From Medakamo hakoo (taxonomy: Eukaryota; Chlorophyta; Trebouxiophyceae; Coccomyxaceae): a stretch of 64,000 nucleotides of DNA. Positions 54,473-64,000 of the stretch are shown piece after piece (position 1 is the first letter of the stretch; every line of letters begins with the position of its first letter). The stretch lies in NCBI GenBank assembly GCA_026636295.1, contig CP089451.1:186001-250000 (forward strand). Reading direction: 5' to 3'. Both the position numbers and the translations under genes were made by a program. Under the pieces are notes generated by a model. It was not told where the DNA came from. It worked only from the letters and a program-made list of their open reading frames with translations, and made no database searches.

Positions 54473-55520
54473 CTAGGCCGGGCAGGGCAGCCAGCCGTCG
54501 ACGGCCGTGAGCAGGACCCACGCCCCCACCATCGCGCCGCCGGCCTCCAAGATGGCCGCGCGGGCGTGGCGGTCGAGCGCCCACGCCCAGGCCGAGGGCG
54601 GCGGGCGTGGCGCGCGCGCGGCTGTTGCGGCGGCGGCGGCACGCCGCCGCCTGCTCCCCGCCATGGCGGCGGCAAGCGAGACGAAGGAAGCGGTCAGGTA
54701 GAGCTGGGTCATGACCAGGCAGCACGTCCGGGGCGGGCAGGTGGCGGCGGTGGCGGAGGGCGGTCGGCTGCCGCCGCCACTGCCGCCACCGTCGTCACCG
54801 CCCCGCCGCCCGGTGGCCAGGTCGACCAGCGTGGCCGCGTCGCCGACCATGGTCGCGACCAAACCTCCAACCAGGCCCGTCCAGGCGCGGGCGGCGCCGG
54901 CGAAGCGGCCCGGGTACGACGGGTGGCGGGCTTCCAAGGCAGCGCACGCGGGCGGGAGCGACGCGCCGAGGAGCGCCACCTGCGCGGCCGTCAGCGCGGC
55001 CAGCGGGCCCGGCTCCAGGCCGGCCGTCAGACCCAACAGCAGCAGCACGTACGGGTTTGACCGTTCCGCCCAAAAGCGGACGGCGGACGGCTCCTCGATC
55101 ACCTGCTTGCGGGCGGAGCCGGCGACGGCCAGGTTGGCCGAGGCCGCGTACAGCAGCCTGAAAAAAACGGCCAGGCGCGTGCGGTGGCGGGCGTAGAAAC
55201 GCGGGGCGCGCGCTGCCACGGCTGCCAGGGCCGCTGTAAAGGCTAGGAAGACCATGGAGACCGCGGTCGATTGGCGGGAGCCGGCGCGGGACGAGACTGT
55301 GGTGGATGGGGTGGGGGAGGGCGGTGGCGGTGGCGGGTTGAGTAAGACGTGTCAAGCAGCAACGCGGAAAAATAAAAGTTTTGCGCGCGCCGCGCCGGAC
55401 GACCCAGGCGCGCTGTACCCGCACAAACGCACAGATCACGCTCACAGCCATGAGGAAGACGTAGACCGTGAGGTCTCGATCGCGGCGGAGGCCGCCACCC
55501 CCGCCAGGCGAGGCGGGCAT
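54473..55520 (-). CDS. Multi-pass membrane protein of unknown family
   Basis: Two exons, 55433-55520 and 54473-55296, phase 1; 303 residues. The exon 1 donor (ATCT|gtgcgt) was chosen because it alone keeps the exon 2 frame. Membrane spans: DLTVYVFLMAVSVI (exon 1), MVFLAFTAALAAVAARA, VLLLLGLTAGLEPGPLAALTAAQVALLGAS, TGLVGGLVATMVGDAATLV, LYLTASFVSLAAAMAG, and AILEAGGAMVGAWVLLTAVDG. A Gly/Asp/Ser loop divides the last two. Conserved-looking loop: FYARHRTRLAVFFRLLYAASANLA. I do not recognise the family. Divergent from HISN7 with 160 bp between starts. Confidence 0.5.
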
Positions 55521-55680
55521 GATCGCTTCTTGCCAGCGCGAATGCGGCGGCCGCCGTCCCTGCGTTTGCGGCAGTGGAGCGCGGATGCACTCGGGCACAC
55601 GGGCATTCGGGGCGAGGAGAGAGAGTTCGGGCCGCTCGCAGCCCTGCTCTCAGCACACACACACGCGCGCAAACACGCAC

Positions 55681-56775
55681 ATGCGCGGTACCACGGCCGG
55701 CCGCCTGCAGCCTGGCAGCTTTGGCGGGGTGGCGCCCCGCCGGCCGATGATGCCGGCTGCTCCGCCGCGCACGGCCACGGCCGCGGCCTCCACCTCCCCG
55801 TCCGCCTCCCCGCCACCAGACGCCTTCGTCTCCTTGGCCCACGCCGTCGCCGACGCGGCCGCGGCCGTCACCACCCGGTACTTCCGGTCCCCGCTGCCCA
55901 TCGACGCCAAAGCCGACGCGTCGCCCGTGACGGTCGCGGACCGGGAGGCGGAGGCCGCGGCGCGCGCGCTGCTCGGCCGCGAGGTCCCCGGCCACGCCGT
56001 GTACGGCGAGGAGGGCGGCATGACGGCCCCGCGGTCGGGCGAGGGCGGGTCCAATGTGGGCGAGTACCTGTGGGTCATTGACCCCATCGACGGGACGAAG
56101 AGCTTCATCACAGGTGCGGGGCGGGGGGAGAGGGGCGGGTGTGGGTGGGGGGGACTGGGGTGGCCAACGGGAAGAGACAACAGGGTGGGCGCCGCCGCCC
56201 TCACTCCCCGCCCCCCACCCCGTGTCCCTCCTCCAGGCAAGCCTCTGTGGGGCACGCTCGTCGCCCTGCTGCACAAGGGCACGCCCGTCCTTGGCATCAT
56301 CGACCAGCCCGTGACACGGGAGCGGTGGGTGGGCGTGTCGGGGCGGGGCACGACCCTGAACGGGCGGCCCGTCCGGGCCCGGCCCTGCCCCGGCGGCCTG
56401 GCCGACGCGTACCTGTACGCGACGACGCCGCTCATGTTTGGCGAGGCCGGCTCGCCGACGGCGACCGCCTGGGCCCGCGTCTCGGCCGCGGCCAAGGTCC
56501 CGCTGTTCGGGTGTGACTGTTACGCGTACGGCCTCGTCGCGGGCGGGTGGGCGGACGCGGTGGTGGAAGCGGACCTGGGCCCGTACGATTACCTGGCCCT
56601 GGCGCCCATCATCCACGGTGCGGGCGGCGTCATGACGGACTGGAGGGGCCGGGCACTGGGCGCGGCGTGGGATGAGGACAACGGGCACAGCGTGGAGGCC
56701 TGCCCGCGCGAGGTGGTCGCGGCGGGGGATGCGGGCGTCCACGCCGCCGTCCTGGCCGAGATCGGGTGGAAGTGA
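55681..56775 (+). CDS. HISN7: Histidinol-phosphate phosphatase, IMPase-like (HISN7/IMPL2)
   Basis: Two exons, 55681-56113 and 56237-56775, phase 1; 323 residues. It performs the penultimate step of histidine synthesis in the plastid; algae and plants recruited an inositol-monophosphatase fold for this. The first ~75 residues are a Thr/Ala/Ser/Pro transit-like leader. DASPVTVADREAE, GHAVYGEEGG and WVIDPIDGTKSF are the metal-binding motifs; GKPLWGTLVALLHKGTPVLGIIDQPV and ERWVGVSG follow, then LFGCDCYAYGLVAGGWADAV and PYDYLALAPIIHGAGGVMTDW. These match plant IMPL2 rather than IMP or PAP phosphatases. An earlier in-frame Met exists, but 55681 gives a normal leader length. Confidence 0.9.
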   Translation: MRGTTAGRLQPGSFGGVAPRRPMMPAAPPRTATAAASTSPSASPPPDAFVSLAHAVADAAAAVTTRYFRSPLPIDAKADASPVTVADREAEAAARALLGREVPGHAVYGEEGGMTAPRSGEGGSNVGEYLWVIDPIDGTKSFITGAGRGERGGCGWGGLGWPTGRDNRVGAAALTPRPPPRVPPPGKPLWGTLVALLHKGTPVLGIIDQPVTRERWVGVSGRGTTLNGRPVRARPCPGGLADAYLYATTPLMFGEAGSPTATAWARVSAAAKVPLFGCDCYAYGLVAGGWADAVVEADLGPYDYLALAPIIHGAGGVMTDWRGRALGAAWDEDNGHSVEACPREVVAAGDAGVHAAVLAEIGWK

Positions 56776-56952
56776 GGGAGTGCTCGCGTGCCTGCGTGCC
56801 GAGGGCGCGGCCCTGCCTGCCCTGACGCGGCCGGCATAGCGCGTTGGTCCGCTTCCTGCCGTCTAGTCATTCCAGCGGGGGTGAGAGGGGGGGAGAGGAG
56901 GGGTGTTGTGTCATTGCATCAGAAAGCCGTTTTCCATTTTGATCATTCGCGC

Positions 56953-57495
56953 ATGGTCCGCCTCACCGCCGCCCTCCTCCGCAAGGTATGAGAGGCACAG
57001 GCGCATGCACGCACAGCCGCGCACAGCCGCCCTCTCAGCTAACTCCCCACCCACCCACCCCCACCCACCCTCGTTCAACCTGTGTAGCGCGCCGAGCACC
57101 ACGGCGGCGCGCCGCTCGCGTCGCTGGAAGAAGCGCCGCTCGCGCACCTGGGGCTGGAAGACTTCGCGGCCGCGCTCGCCGCCCACGCCCGGCGGGTGCG
57201 GGAGGTGCACTTGCAAGGCAATGTGGTGGCGAGGCTGGACCGGGTGGCCATGGGCAAACTGAAAGTGCGGCGTTTTTTTCCTTTTTTTTTCGTGACAGCC
57301 CGCCTGGGGGGGTGGGAAGGCGGGCGGTCCCACCCACCCCACCCTCCCCCCCGCCGTCACGCACACACACGACGGACCCACGCAGCCGCCCTCCCTCCTG
57401 TCCTTGAACCCAAACCCTGTCAACACAGGACCTGGAGTACCTGAACCTGGCCCTGAACAACCTGGCGTCCGTGCGGGTGCGTCCGCCGTGTGTGT

Positions 57496-57526
<31 letters not shown>

Positions 57527-58896
57527 GGCGCGCACGCCCTCGCACCGCGCAACCCTAACCACCGGCGCTCCCTCTCTCATGCCCCCCGCCCCCGCCGTCC
57601 GTCACTCAACAGGGCCTGGCCCGGTGCGAGCGCCTGGCCCGCCTGGACCTGTCCGCCAACTTCATCCGGGCCGCCAGGCTGCGCCGGTCTGTGCGGGCGC
57701 TGGCCCGGGCGCCGAGCCTGAGGGAGCTGTGGCTGGTCGGGAACCCGTGCACGCGCGTGTGTGCCGCGCCTGCCTCTCTCCCCCCACCCCCACCCTCCTC
57801 TGCGTTCGGCCCTTGGTGTCCCGCCACCTCCACGGACGCCGCCGCCGCGGCGGCCGTCCGCTCCTACACCATCGCGCTCTTACCCCGTCTGATGACCCTG
57901 GACGGCGTGCCTGTGCGTCCCTCTGAGAGGGCGGCGGCGGCGGTCGCTGCACCGGCGCTCGAGGCCGCACTCGCGGCGGTCGAAGCCGCGGACGGCGGAC
58001 TGGGCAGTGCGCCGCCACCCCATCGTCTTCCACCTCCTTCGCCCGGCTCTTGCTCTGCTGCGGATTCGGCCTCATCCGGGTATGACGCGGCCGAGGCAGC
58101 GGCCCTGGACGCTGAGGTGGACGCGCTGCTGGCGGAGCGGGGGGAGGAGGAGGGCGGAGGAGAGGGCGCCGCCCCGCCGACCGACGGGCCGCCGTCCGCC
58201 TGGACTCGCGGCGCCCGCCTGGCGGAAGTGCGGGCCAAGGAAGCGCGGGAAGCACGGAAAGCCGCAGACGCACGAGCCAAGGAGGAGGAAGCGGAGGAAG
58301 GAGGCGCCCCTGTCCGCCAGGGCCGGCACACGGCGTTTCCCCCGCTGCCGCTGCTGGATGGGGAGGAGCACGGGGGTGGAGGGTGCGGCGGCGGGGCGGT
58401 CCCCGCCCCCATCATCCGCCAGGCCAACGAGGGCGGGTGGGCCTACACCCTCGGCCCGGGCGAGGCAGGGACTCCCACAGCCCAGGCCCTCGTCCTGGAG
58501 CTGAAGCTGGGGAAGGGCGTGCCGCCGGGCGACGTGCGGCTGGACGTGGCGGAGCGCGCGGTGCGCGTGCTCGTCGCGGCGCGCGCGGGGAGCGGGGGTG
58601 GAGGCGGCGCCCACAGTCCCATCCCGCCGTCTTTCCTCCTCCAGCTGGCCCTGCCCGCCCGTGTCATTGCCGCGGAATGCACCGCCGCCCGGTCCCGGGC
58701 CAGTGGGACGCTGGTGGTGACCATGCCCCGGTCGGACCCGGGCGAGGAGCTCGACCCCGCGTGTGTGCGGGAAGCGAGGAGGGAGCAGGTGGCGGCCGTG
58801 GGCCAGGAAACAGCAGCGTGTGGGGGCGTGGTGGTCGCCACGGTCCAGGCAGAGGCAGGCGGTGAGGACGCGCCACCGCCACCGCTGGCGGGGTGA
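56953..58896 (+). CDS. DNAAF11: Ciliary dynein-arm assembly factor LRRC6/DNAAF11
   Basis: Four exons, 56953-56985, 57088-57264, 57429-57476, 57613-58896, phase 0; 513 residues. This factor helps preassemble axonemal dyneins in the cytoplasm and occurs only in organisms with motile cilia. MVRLTAALLRKRAEHHGG is the family start (ITEDLIR-x-AEHN). Leucine-rich repeats: VREVHLQGNVVARLD, LEYLNLALNNLASV, LARLDLSANFIRAA, LRELWLVGNPC, with the LPRLMTLDGVPVRPSER cap. A coiled-coil part follows and a CS-like domain with VLELKLGKGV, LQLALPARVIAAE and SGTLVVTMPRS. A 25-residue Pro/Ala-rich stretch after NPC and a Gly/Ser stretch in the CS domain are extra. The latter (about 58587-58643) could be an unrecognised intron. 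Confidence 0.85.
57489..57528. repeat. (GT)n then 19 G in a LRRC6 intron
   Basis: A GT repeat followed by 19 G near the 5' end of LRRC6 intron 3. Confidence 0.9.
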
Positions 58897-59025
58897 GTGT
58901 TCTGTGTGATGTTCGGACTCTTTTGCGCCTGACGTCTCCGGTTGCAGAAAAAAAACAAAGGATCTCCCCCCACCCCCCCTCCCCCGCTGCTACGAAAAAA
59001 AAGCACGCTCGTGCCCCCAGAAAAA

Positions 59026-59844
59026 TCACGCCGTCAGGCGCCACCGTCCTTTCGCCCGGCGCCGGGCCAGCACACCCCTCCCGCCGCGGCTGCGCAGGCG
59101 GGCCAGGAAGCCGTGGCGGCGCTTGCGGATGATGACGGACGGCTGGTACGTGCGCTTGGTCGCGCACTCGAGGGCCGGACCGACCGCCCCGCCTTCCTCC
59201 GCCTCGCCCACTGCTTCGCCGTCGGCAAACCAGGCGTCGACATCGGCGGGCGTGGCGATGGCCGGGGACAAGGAGAGGGAGGCCGCGCCGGCTTCCAGGT
59301 CCAGGATGGTGAGCGAGCCACCAGACGCAGGCGTGGGTGGTGGTGGCGGGGAAGCTGCGGCGTCGGGCGACGCCGACGCCGACGTGCCCGCCCACGCCGC
59401 CACGTCCGGCAGGCTGAGCGGTCCCTCAGCTAGGAGCACTGCATGCGCGACGCCCGGCATGAGGAGCTGGCCGCCCACGATAGCTGGCGCGCCCGGGAAG
59501 GCGGTCACCGTGACAGGCTTTTCCGACGCGGAGTCGCATTGGGTGCGGCCTGGTTTTTGGTTGCGTGCGGAGAGAGGGGAGGGATGGTGTGTGTGCGTGT
59601 GAGAGAGGGGTGTGTGGGCCCGTCTTCTAGGGCGCATGTCTGACACCCCACCATGCCAGGCCCCGGCACCACACTCACCGGCAAAGGACGAGGCAAAACC
59701 CCGGCGAGCAAACGCGGACGACGACGCAGACACGTCGATCGACGGGCCGGGCGCGGCTGCCTGTTGCCAGCGCGCCAGGCCGGCGCTGGTCCGGGTGGTG
59801 CGGGCCTGGCGCACTGCGGCCACGGCCAGGGCGCGCGCCCACAT
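59026..59844 (-). CDS. Mitochondrial or plastid ribosomal protein bL34 with long N-terminal extension
   Basis: Two exons, 59679-59844 and 59026-59549, phase 1; 229 residues. The last 43 residues are a complete bacterial-type L34: [20 protein letters not shown], then [20 protein letters not shown]. bL34 binds 23S-type rRNA near the exit tunnel. The N-terminus ([20 protein letters not shown] and [11 protein letters not shown]) is Arg/Ser-rich like a mitochondrial presequence. Between lies a ~125-residue region ([56 protein letters not shown]) not part of standard bL34. bL34 genes usually encode 45-150 residues, so this extension is notable. Divergent from the transporter gene (129 bp between starts). 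Confidence 0.85.
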   Translation of the reverse strand: MWARALAVAAVRQARTTRTSAGLARWQQAAAPGPSIDVSASSSAFARRGFASSFAGECGAGAWHGGVSDMRPRRRAHTPLSHTHTHHPSPLSARNQKPGRTQCDSASEKPVTVTAFPGAPAIVGGQLLMPGVAHAVLLAEGPLSLPDVAAWAGTSASASPDAAASPPPPPTPASGGSLTILDLEAGAASLSLSPAIATPADVDAWFADGEAVGEAEEGGAVGPALECATKRTYQPSVIIRKRRHGFLARLRSRGGRGVLARRRAKGRWRLTA

Positions 59845-59973
59845 GAGAGGACGTGCGTGGAGGGAGAGGGAGACGCGGCAGCGAAAAAGAATAAGAGGTC
59901 TGCAACAAAAACCCTCTCGCCTCGTCGCACTCGCGTCTTTTCGCGGACGCTGGGCCCGCCGGCGGGACGCAAC

Positions 59974-61452
59974 ATGCGGCCGCCGATGAGCCCGCTGGCC
60001 GGGTCCCCGCCCACTGGCCGCCTAGGTGACGAGCCTGGCCTCTTGACAAGAGGTGGCGGAAGTCCAGGCGTGCAGCCCGATGGCGGCGGCAGCGCGCCCG
60101 GCCGGTCGACCGGGCGCACGCCCTCCCCCCCTCGCCCTCCCCCCCGCCCGGCTGGGGGTGGCGACGGCAGCGGCGCCGCCCCCGCCCCCGCCCGCCCGCC
60201 CGTCACCACGCTCACCGTCTGCATCCTGGGCTCCTCCGTCCTGCCCATCCCCTACGCCTTCTCCCGCGCGGGCCTGGTGCCCGGCGCCGCCATCCTGGGC
60301 GCCGCGTGCGCTGCCAACGCGTATGGGTGCGGCGCGCTGCTGCGCGCCGGGGCTGCGGTCGGCGGGCGCACCTCGTACGAGGGCGTCGTCCGGTCGGTCG
60401 GCGGCGCCCGCCTGGCGCTGGCGACGCGCGCCGCGCTCGTCCTCCTGCTCTGGGGCACGCTCGCGGGGGATTGGGCGCTCCTGGCCGAGGTGGGGCCGCC
60501 CGCGCTCGCGCGCTTGGCCGGCGCGGCCCGCCCGCCGCTCGGCCCGCGGGCCTGTGCCGCCGCCCTGGCCGCCCTGACGTCTCCCCTCTGCTTCCTGCCC
60601 CGCCTGCGCTCGTTGGAGGCGGCGTCGTCAGCGGGCGTGGCGTTGGTGGCGGCCCTGGTGGCTGTCGTGACCGGCTCCGCGGCCGCCGCGGGCTGGCCCG
60701 GGCTCCGGCCAGGCGGCGGGTTCCCGCTCTGGGCCCCCGTCAGCCGCGCCGCGCTGGCCGAAGCCTTTGCCGTGTGCGGGTTTGCGGCCTACCTGGCCCC
60801 GCTGCTCTTCCCCGTCGTGGAGGAGGCGGGCACCGCCGCGACAGCGTCCGCCGTCAAGACCGTCGTCCTGGGCGTCGCGCCCGCCGTGTACGGCGGCCTG
60901 GGCATCGCCGGCCCGGCGCGGTGGGGCGGCGCCACCGCGCCGTCCCTGCTGCAGAATTCCTACCTGGGCGGCGGGCGGGCGGACGGCGCGCTGGACGCGG
61001 CCGTCGTCGCGTACCTGTGCCTGTCCATCCCGCCCATCTGCCACGCCCTGCGCCAGACGCTGGAGGCGGCCGTCGCGGGCGAGGCCGCGCCGCCGTCCCG
61101 CCGCCGCTTCGTCGCCCTGACGGCTGTGTCCCTACTCACGCCGCTGGCGGCGGCCCTGGCGGCGCCCGAGTGCGCCGAAGCCATGTTTGCCGCGACGGGC
61201 GCGCTGCCCGTGTGCGCGCTCTGCTACCTGTTGCCGGCGTACCTGGACGTCAGGGTGCGGGCGCGGGGCGTGGCGGGGGCGCCGGAAGACGGCGGCGGCC
61301 TCGAGGCGGCGCTGCGGCCGTCGTCCGACGCCCACCCACCGCCGCACCATCCACCCCTCGCCGCGCCTCTGGCCGTCGGCACTTTAGGCCTCGTCTCCTC
61401 GGGCGCGGCGGCCTGGTACTCTGCCAAAGCGCTGGCGGACCGGTGGCATTAG
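59974..61452 (+). CDS. Amino acid/auxin permease-family transporter
   Basis: Single exon, 492 residues from the ATG of [12 protein letters not shown]. The first ~75 residues are Pro/Gly-rich and disordered. Then about eleven membrane spans: [20 protein letters not shown] (first span, with the unwound GSxxL-x-PYAF motif), [115 protein letters not shown], and a last span [15 protein letters not shown]. The span-1 motif and the layout are those of the AAAP/SLC38 family, proton- or sodium-coupled amino-acid transporters. Substrate and membrane (plasma, vacuole) are not visible. Convergent with the SET gene. Confidence 0.75.
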   Translation: MRPPMSPLAGSPPTGRLGDEPGLLTRGGGSPGVQPDGGGSAPGRSTGRTPSPPRPPPRPAGGGDGSGAAPAPARPPVTTLTVCILGSSVLPIPYAFSRAGLVPGAAILGAACAANAYGCGALLRAGAAVGGRTSYEGVVRSVGGARLALATRAALVLLLWGTLAGDWALLAEVGPPALARLAGAARPPLGPRACAAALAALTSPLCFLPRLRSLEAASSAGVALVAALVAVVTGSAAAAGWPGLRPGGGFPLWAPVSRAALAEAFAVCGFAAYLAPLLFPVVEEAGTAATASAVKTVVLGVAPAVYGGLGIAGPARWGGATAPSLLQNSYLGGGRADGALDAAVVAYLCLSIPPICHALRQTLEAAVAGEAAPPSRRRFVALTAVSLLTPLAAALAAPECAEAMFAATGALPVCALCYLLPAYLDVRVRARGVAGAPEDGGGLEAALRPSSDAHPPPHHPPLAAPLAVGTLGLVSSGAAAWYSAKALADRWH

Positions 61453-61558
61453 TGGCATTAGGCATTGTTAGAAACAAAGGAGTTGCTGCAGTGAGACGCA
61501 GGTCACACACACTGTCTCCCATCCCACCCCCAACTGCCCAACTGCAAAGTGCTGTGGC

Positions 61559-64000
61559 TCAGCCCAGCCCCGCCGCTTTTTCGTGCCAGCGCACAACCGA
61601 ATCCCGCACAAACTCTTTCAGCCGCACATCCAACGCAGCACGGCGGATGCACTTGGGCGGGCGCCCCGCCCGCGCCCGGCCCGCCGCCGCCCCCGCCTCG
61701 CCCTCCATGACGGTGCGGTAGACTTTCGCGGACAGCGCCCGCCGCGCGGCCGGGTCGAGGTGCGCGGGGTGGTCGGCGTCGCCGTACGGCCGCAGCCGCG
61801 ACCGGACGACGGCCGCGACGTACGAGGCGAACGCCGGGTCTTCAGGACCCGCCCACTCGTCCGGCAGGGGAAGGCCTGTGGGCGGGGAGGGCGGGAGGGC
61901 GTCCAAGGACGGCGGCGGCGGCGCGGCCGCCGGCGCGGCCGCCGGCGTGGAGCGCGGCGCAGACGCGGCCGGCGGCGGCGCGGCGTTGCCCCACCCCGCC
62001 GCCGCGCCCGACTCCCACCCCGACCGGGCGCCCCAGCCACCATTGTCGGCTGGTGGTGGAGGAGGTGGTGGGGATGCGCGCCGGTCGTCCGGCGGCGGCG
62101 GCGGCGGGGGCGGGCTCCACCCGCGCCCGCCCCGCGGGGGCGAGCCAGGCGGCGGCGGTGGCGGCGGCCCGGCCGGGTCACCCCAGGCCGCCGCCTGGCG
62201 CGGCGGCGGCCCGGGCGGTGGAGGCGGCGCCCAGTGCGGGTTGATCAACGGCGGCGGGTGCGGCGGCGGCGGTCCGCCGGGGGGCTGGAGCGGGGCGCCG
62301 CCGATGCCTGGCGGCAGGAGGTGCGGGGGGAGCGCAGCGTCCAGCGGGCGCTTGCGGTACAGGCCGCCTGGCGACGGCGGCCGCGGCAGCGGCGCGGCAC
62401 GCACGGACGGCGGCAGCGGCGGTGGAGGCGGCGGCATGGCACCCGCCCCACCGGCGGCCCCACCCCCCGGCGCCGGGAAGCGGGCCAGCAACGCGGCCGC
62501 CCGGCCGCGCACCTCGCCGTCTGGGTGCGTCGCGGCCAGGCCGGCCAGCGCGCTGCCAAACGAGCCGTGGGCCGACGCCTTGGCGTGGACGTCCGCGGCC
62601 GTCAAAGGCAGGGCTTCCGCAACTTTCAGGGCTTTGCGCAGGACGGGCGCGCCGTCCGGCCCCGCCGCCGCCGTCCGCGCGACGGCGGCGTGGAGTTGGC
62701 GCAGCGCGCCGCACGCCCGAAACGCGCGGCGCGCCGCGCCGCCCGCGTCTGCCGTCTTGAGGACGACGTCCAACAGCAGGGACAGGTCGGCCAGGCGGGC
62801 CCGGCGCCGGGCCGTGCTCGGCTGCCCAAACGGCGTGGCCGCGTCCGGCGGGAGCAGGGCGGGCAGCGGGGGTTGGAGGGCCGCCGCGCCGCCCGCCCGC
62901 CCGCCGCCCGGCACGACGGCGGCGCCGCCGCCGCCGCCGCCGCCCGCGCCGTCGCCGCCCACGTCGCACAAGTTGAAAAGGCGCAGCATGCGCGTGATGC
63001 CCGCCGCTTCGGTGTCGCGCAGCCGACCCGACGGCCCCACCAGCGTGTCCAGGCGGCGGTCGACCTCGGACCGGCGGGCCCGGGCGCGCGCGGCGGCGGC
63101 GGCCGACGCGGCGGCGGCCGCCCGGCGCGCCGCGCGCGCGGCGGCAGAGGCGGGGCGGCCGCCGCCGCCGCCGCCACGGCCCGACCGCCCACCGCCGGGA
63201 CGCTTCCCACGCTTCCGCCCCTGCTCATCGCCCGAGTCGTCGTCCGAATCGTACTCGTCGTCGTCCAGGGCCGCAGCCCGTTGGGCGGCGAGCTTGCGGG
63301 CGCGGGCGGCCGCCGCCGCGCCGGTCAGCCCGTCGCCGTCGGCGTCGTAGTCCTCGTCGTCGCTGCGCGCGCGCGGCACGGGCGCTTTGACGGGCTTCTT
63401 GCGCGACCCCAGCGGGTTTTCGCCCGCCGCCAGCCCCACCTGGGCCGCCATGATCGCGACCAGCGCCGGGTCAATGCCCTGGTCGCCCGTCCCGCCGTCG
63501 CGCGCTTCCACCTGGATGGGCGCCGGGTCGTCCGCCGCGCCCGCGGCTTCCGCGTCTTCGGCCTCGTCTTCGGCCGCCCACGCCGCGCGCGTGGCTTCGT
63601 CGACCGCGCCGCCGCCGATGAAGCCCGTGCAGGCCGCCGTGCCGCACAAGCAGCGCAGGGGCTTGTCCCCGTACCGCTCGAAATTGTAGTCGAACGTGAG
63701 TTCCTCGCCCTTGGCCACGGGCCGCAGCGTGAACAGGCCCACGGCCAGCTCGCCGCGCACCGTCCACTTTTGCGTCTCGCAGTTGGCGGCGCACGAGTGG
63801 TTGACGAAGCGGCCCAGGCCGCCCTTGCGGCACGCGTCGATGACCTCGCCGTTGCCGAGCGTCATGAAGTAGTAGTGCCGCTGCCCCGCGTCCGCGTAGA
63901 ACGCCCGGCGCCGGGCGTACTCGGCTTCTTCCAGGACTTCGCCCACGTACTCGGTCACAAACGCGCCCGCGGGCAGGTCCTCGTCCGCAAACAGGCCGTG
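61559..64000 (-). CDS. SET-domain histone H3K36-type methyltransferase (5' end outside window)
   Basis: The open frame runs to the window edge: HGLFADEDLPAGAFVTEYVGE precedes the first internal Met. The C-terminal half of a SET domain is visible: EYVGEVLEEAEYARR, YYFMTLGNGEVIDA, GGLGRFVNHSCAANCETQKW (S-adenosylmethionine/pseudoknot motif), GEELTFDYNFERYG, then the post-SET RCLCGTAACTGFIG. That order and the spacing match SETD2/NSD/ASHH-type H3K36 enzymes. After an acidic linker comes a helical region with a TFIIS-N-like LARLADLSLLLDVVLKTA segment, a proline-rich stretch (PPPPPPGSPPRGG), and a charged helical tail LKEFVRDSVVRWHEK. SETD2 often carries such C-terminal modules. Which H3K36 class it is cannot be settled without the missing N-terminus. 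Confidence 0.85.
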   Translation of the reverse strand, partial: HGLFADEDLPAGAFVTEYVGEVLEEAEYARRRAFYADAGQRHYYFMTLGNGEVIDACRKGGLGRFVNHSCAANCETQKWTVRGELAVGLFTLRPVAKGEELTFDYNFERYGDKPLRCLCGTAACTGFIGGGAVDEATRAAWAAEDEAEDAEAAGAADDPAPIQVEARDGGTGDQGIDPALVAIMAAQVGLAAGENPLGSRKKPVKAPVPRARSDDEDYDADGDGLTGAAAAARARKLAAQRAAALDDDEYDSDDDSGDEQGRKRGKRPGGGRSGRGGGGGGRPASAAARAARRAAAAASAAAAARARARRSEVDRRLDTLVGPSGRLRDTEAAGITRMLRLFNLCDVGGDGAGGGGGGGAAVVPGGGRAGGAAALQPPLPALLPPDAATPFGQPSTARRRARLADLSLLLDVVLKTADAGGAARRAFRACGALRQLHAAVARTAAAGPDGAPVLRKALKVAEALPLTAADVHAKASAHGSFGSALAGLAATHPDGEVRGRAAALLARFPAPGGGAAGGAGAMPPPPPPLPPSVRAAPLPRPPSPGGLYRKRPLDAALPPHLLPPGIGGAPLQPPGGPPPPHPPPLINPHWAPPPPPGPPPRQAAAWGDPAGPPPPPPPGSPPRGGRGWSPPPPPPPPDDRRASPPPPPPPADNGGWGARSGWESGAAAGWGNAAPPPAASAPRSTPAAAPAAAPPPPSLDALPPSPPTGLPLPDEWAGPEDPAFASYVAAVVRSRLRPYGDADHPAHLDPAARRALSAKVYRTVMEGEAGAAAGRARAGRPPKCIRRAALDVRLKEFVRDSVVRWHEKAAGLG

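Noticed and set aside
57748-57850. Intron after the LRRC6 NPC motif
   Set aside because: A gtgtgt donor is present, but there is no AG acceptor in the pyrimidine-rich stretch, so it was left as coding.

Overview
This 64 kb window is gene-dense, very GC-rich nuclear DNA from a photosynthetic eukaryote, most likely a unicellular green alga. I read 35 protein-coding loci, many with short spliceosomal introns. The green assignment is an inference from: a nuclear sulfate-transporter ATPase with a chloroplast-type leader, a protein with a twin-arginine thylakoid-lumen signal, a plastid-type malate dehydrogenase, a fused plastid NADH-glutamate synthase, a plant-type histidinol-phosphate phosphatase (HISN7/IMPL2) and a PDX1 vitamin B6 synthase. 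A cilium dynein-arm assembly factor (LRRC6/DNAAF11) suggests motile cilia at some life stage. Alanine/proline/glycine-rich inserts lengthen most proteins. I saw no mobile element, rRNA, tRNA or CRISPR array.

Layout. 1-2.9 kb: 3' part of RAD50. 3.0-5.0 kb: three tightly packed minus-strand reading frames (CCNDBP1-like, a small CHCH-type frame, a membrane-associated unknown). 5.2-7.7 kb: a lumenal solute-binding-like protein and a DUF4258-like membrane protein. 8.1-14.2 kb: a tandem cluster of four secreted cysteine-rich (PAN/Apple-like) paralogues, all on the minus strand. 14.4-18.8 kb: SSU72, an ATP/ADP-translocase-like carrier and the CysA-type ATPase. 19-24 kb: a START-like protein and the splicing/ribosome helicase DHX15/Prp43. 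24-33 kb: malate dehydrogenase, a membrane RING protein, an AT-hook protein, ETF-beta and PDX1. 33-43.5 kb: a CBS-domain AMPK-gamma-like protein, FYV7, APC5, aspartyl-tRNA synthetase, a TRAIP-like RING protein and a tiny membrane protein. 43.9-52.3 kb: the nine-exon glutamate synthase. 52.5-64 kb: a Canopy/saposin-like ER protein, two unknowns, HISN7, LRRC6, bL34, an amino-acid transporter and an H3K36-type SET methyltransferase cut by the window edge.

Most of the content is housekeeping: DNA repair and chromatin (RAD50, TRAIP, SETD2-like), RNA and ribosome work (SSU72, DHX15, FYV7, bL34, AspRS), plastid nitrogen/sulfur/carbon metabolism and the cell cycle (APC5). Neighbours are often divergent with 130-320 bp between start codons, or convergent with as little as 36 bp between stop codons. 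The accessory material is the secreted Cys-rich cluster, which also carries TATA-like elements that stand out in this GC-rich DNA.

Gene models were built by hand: every exon junction given follows GT-AG and keeps the frame, but none has transcript support. Where two models fit, both are stated.
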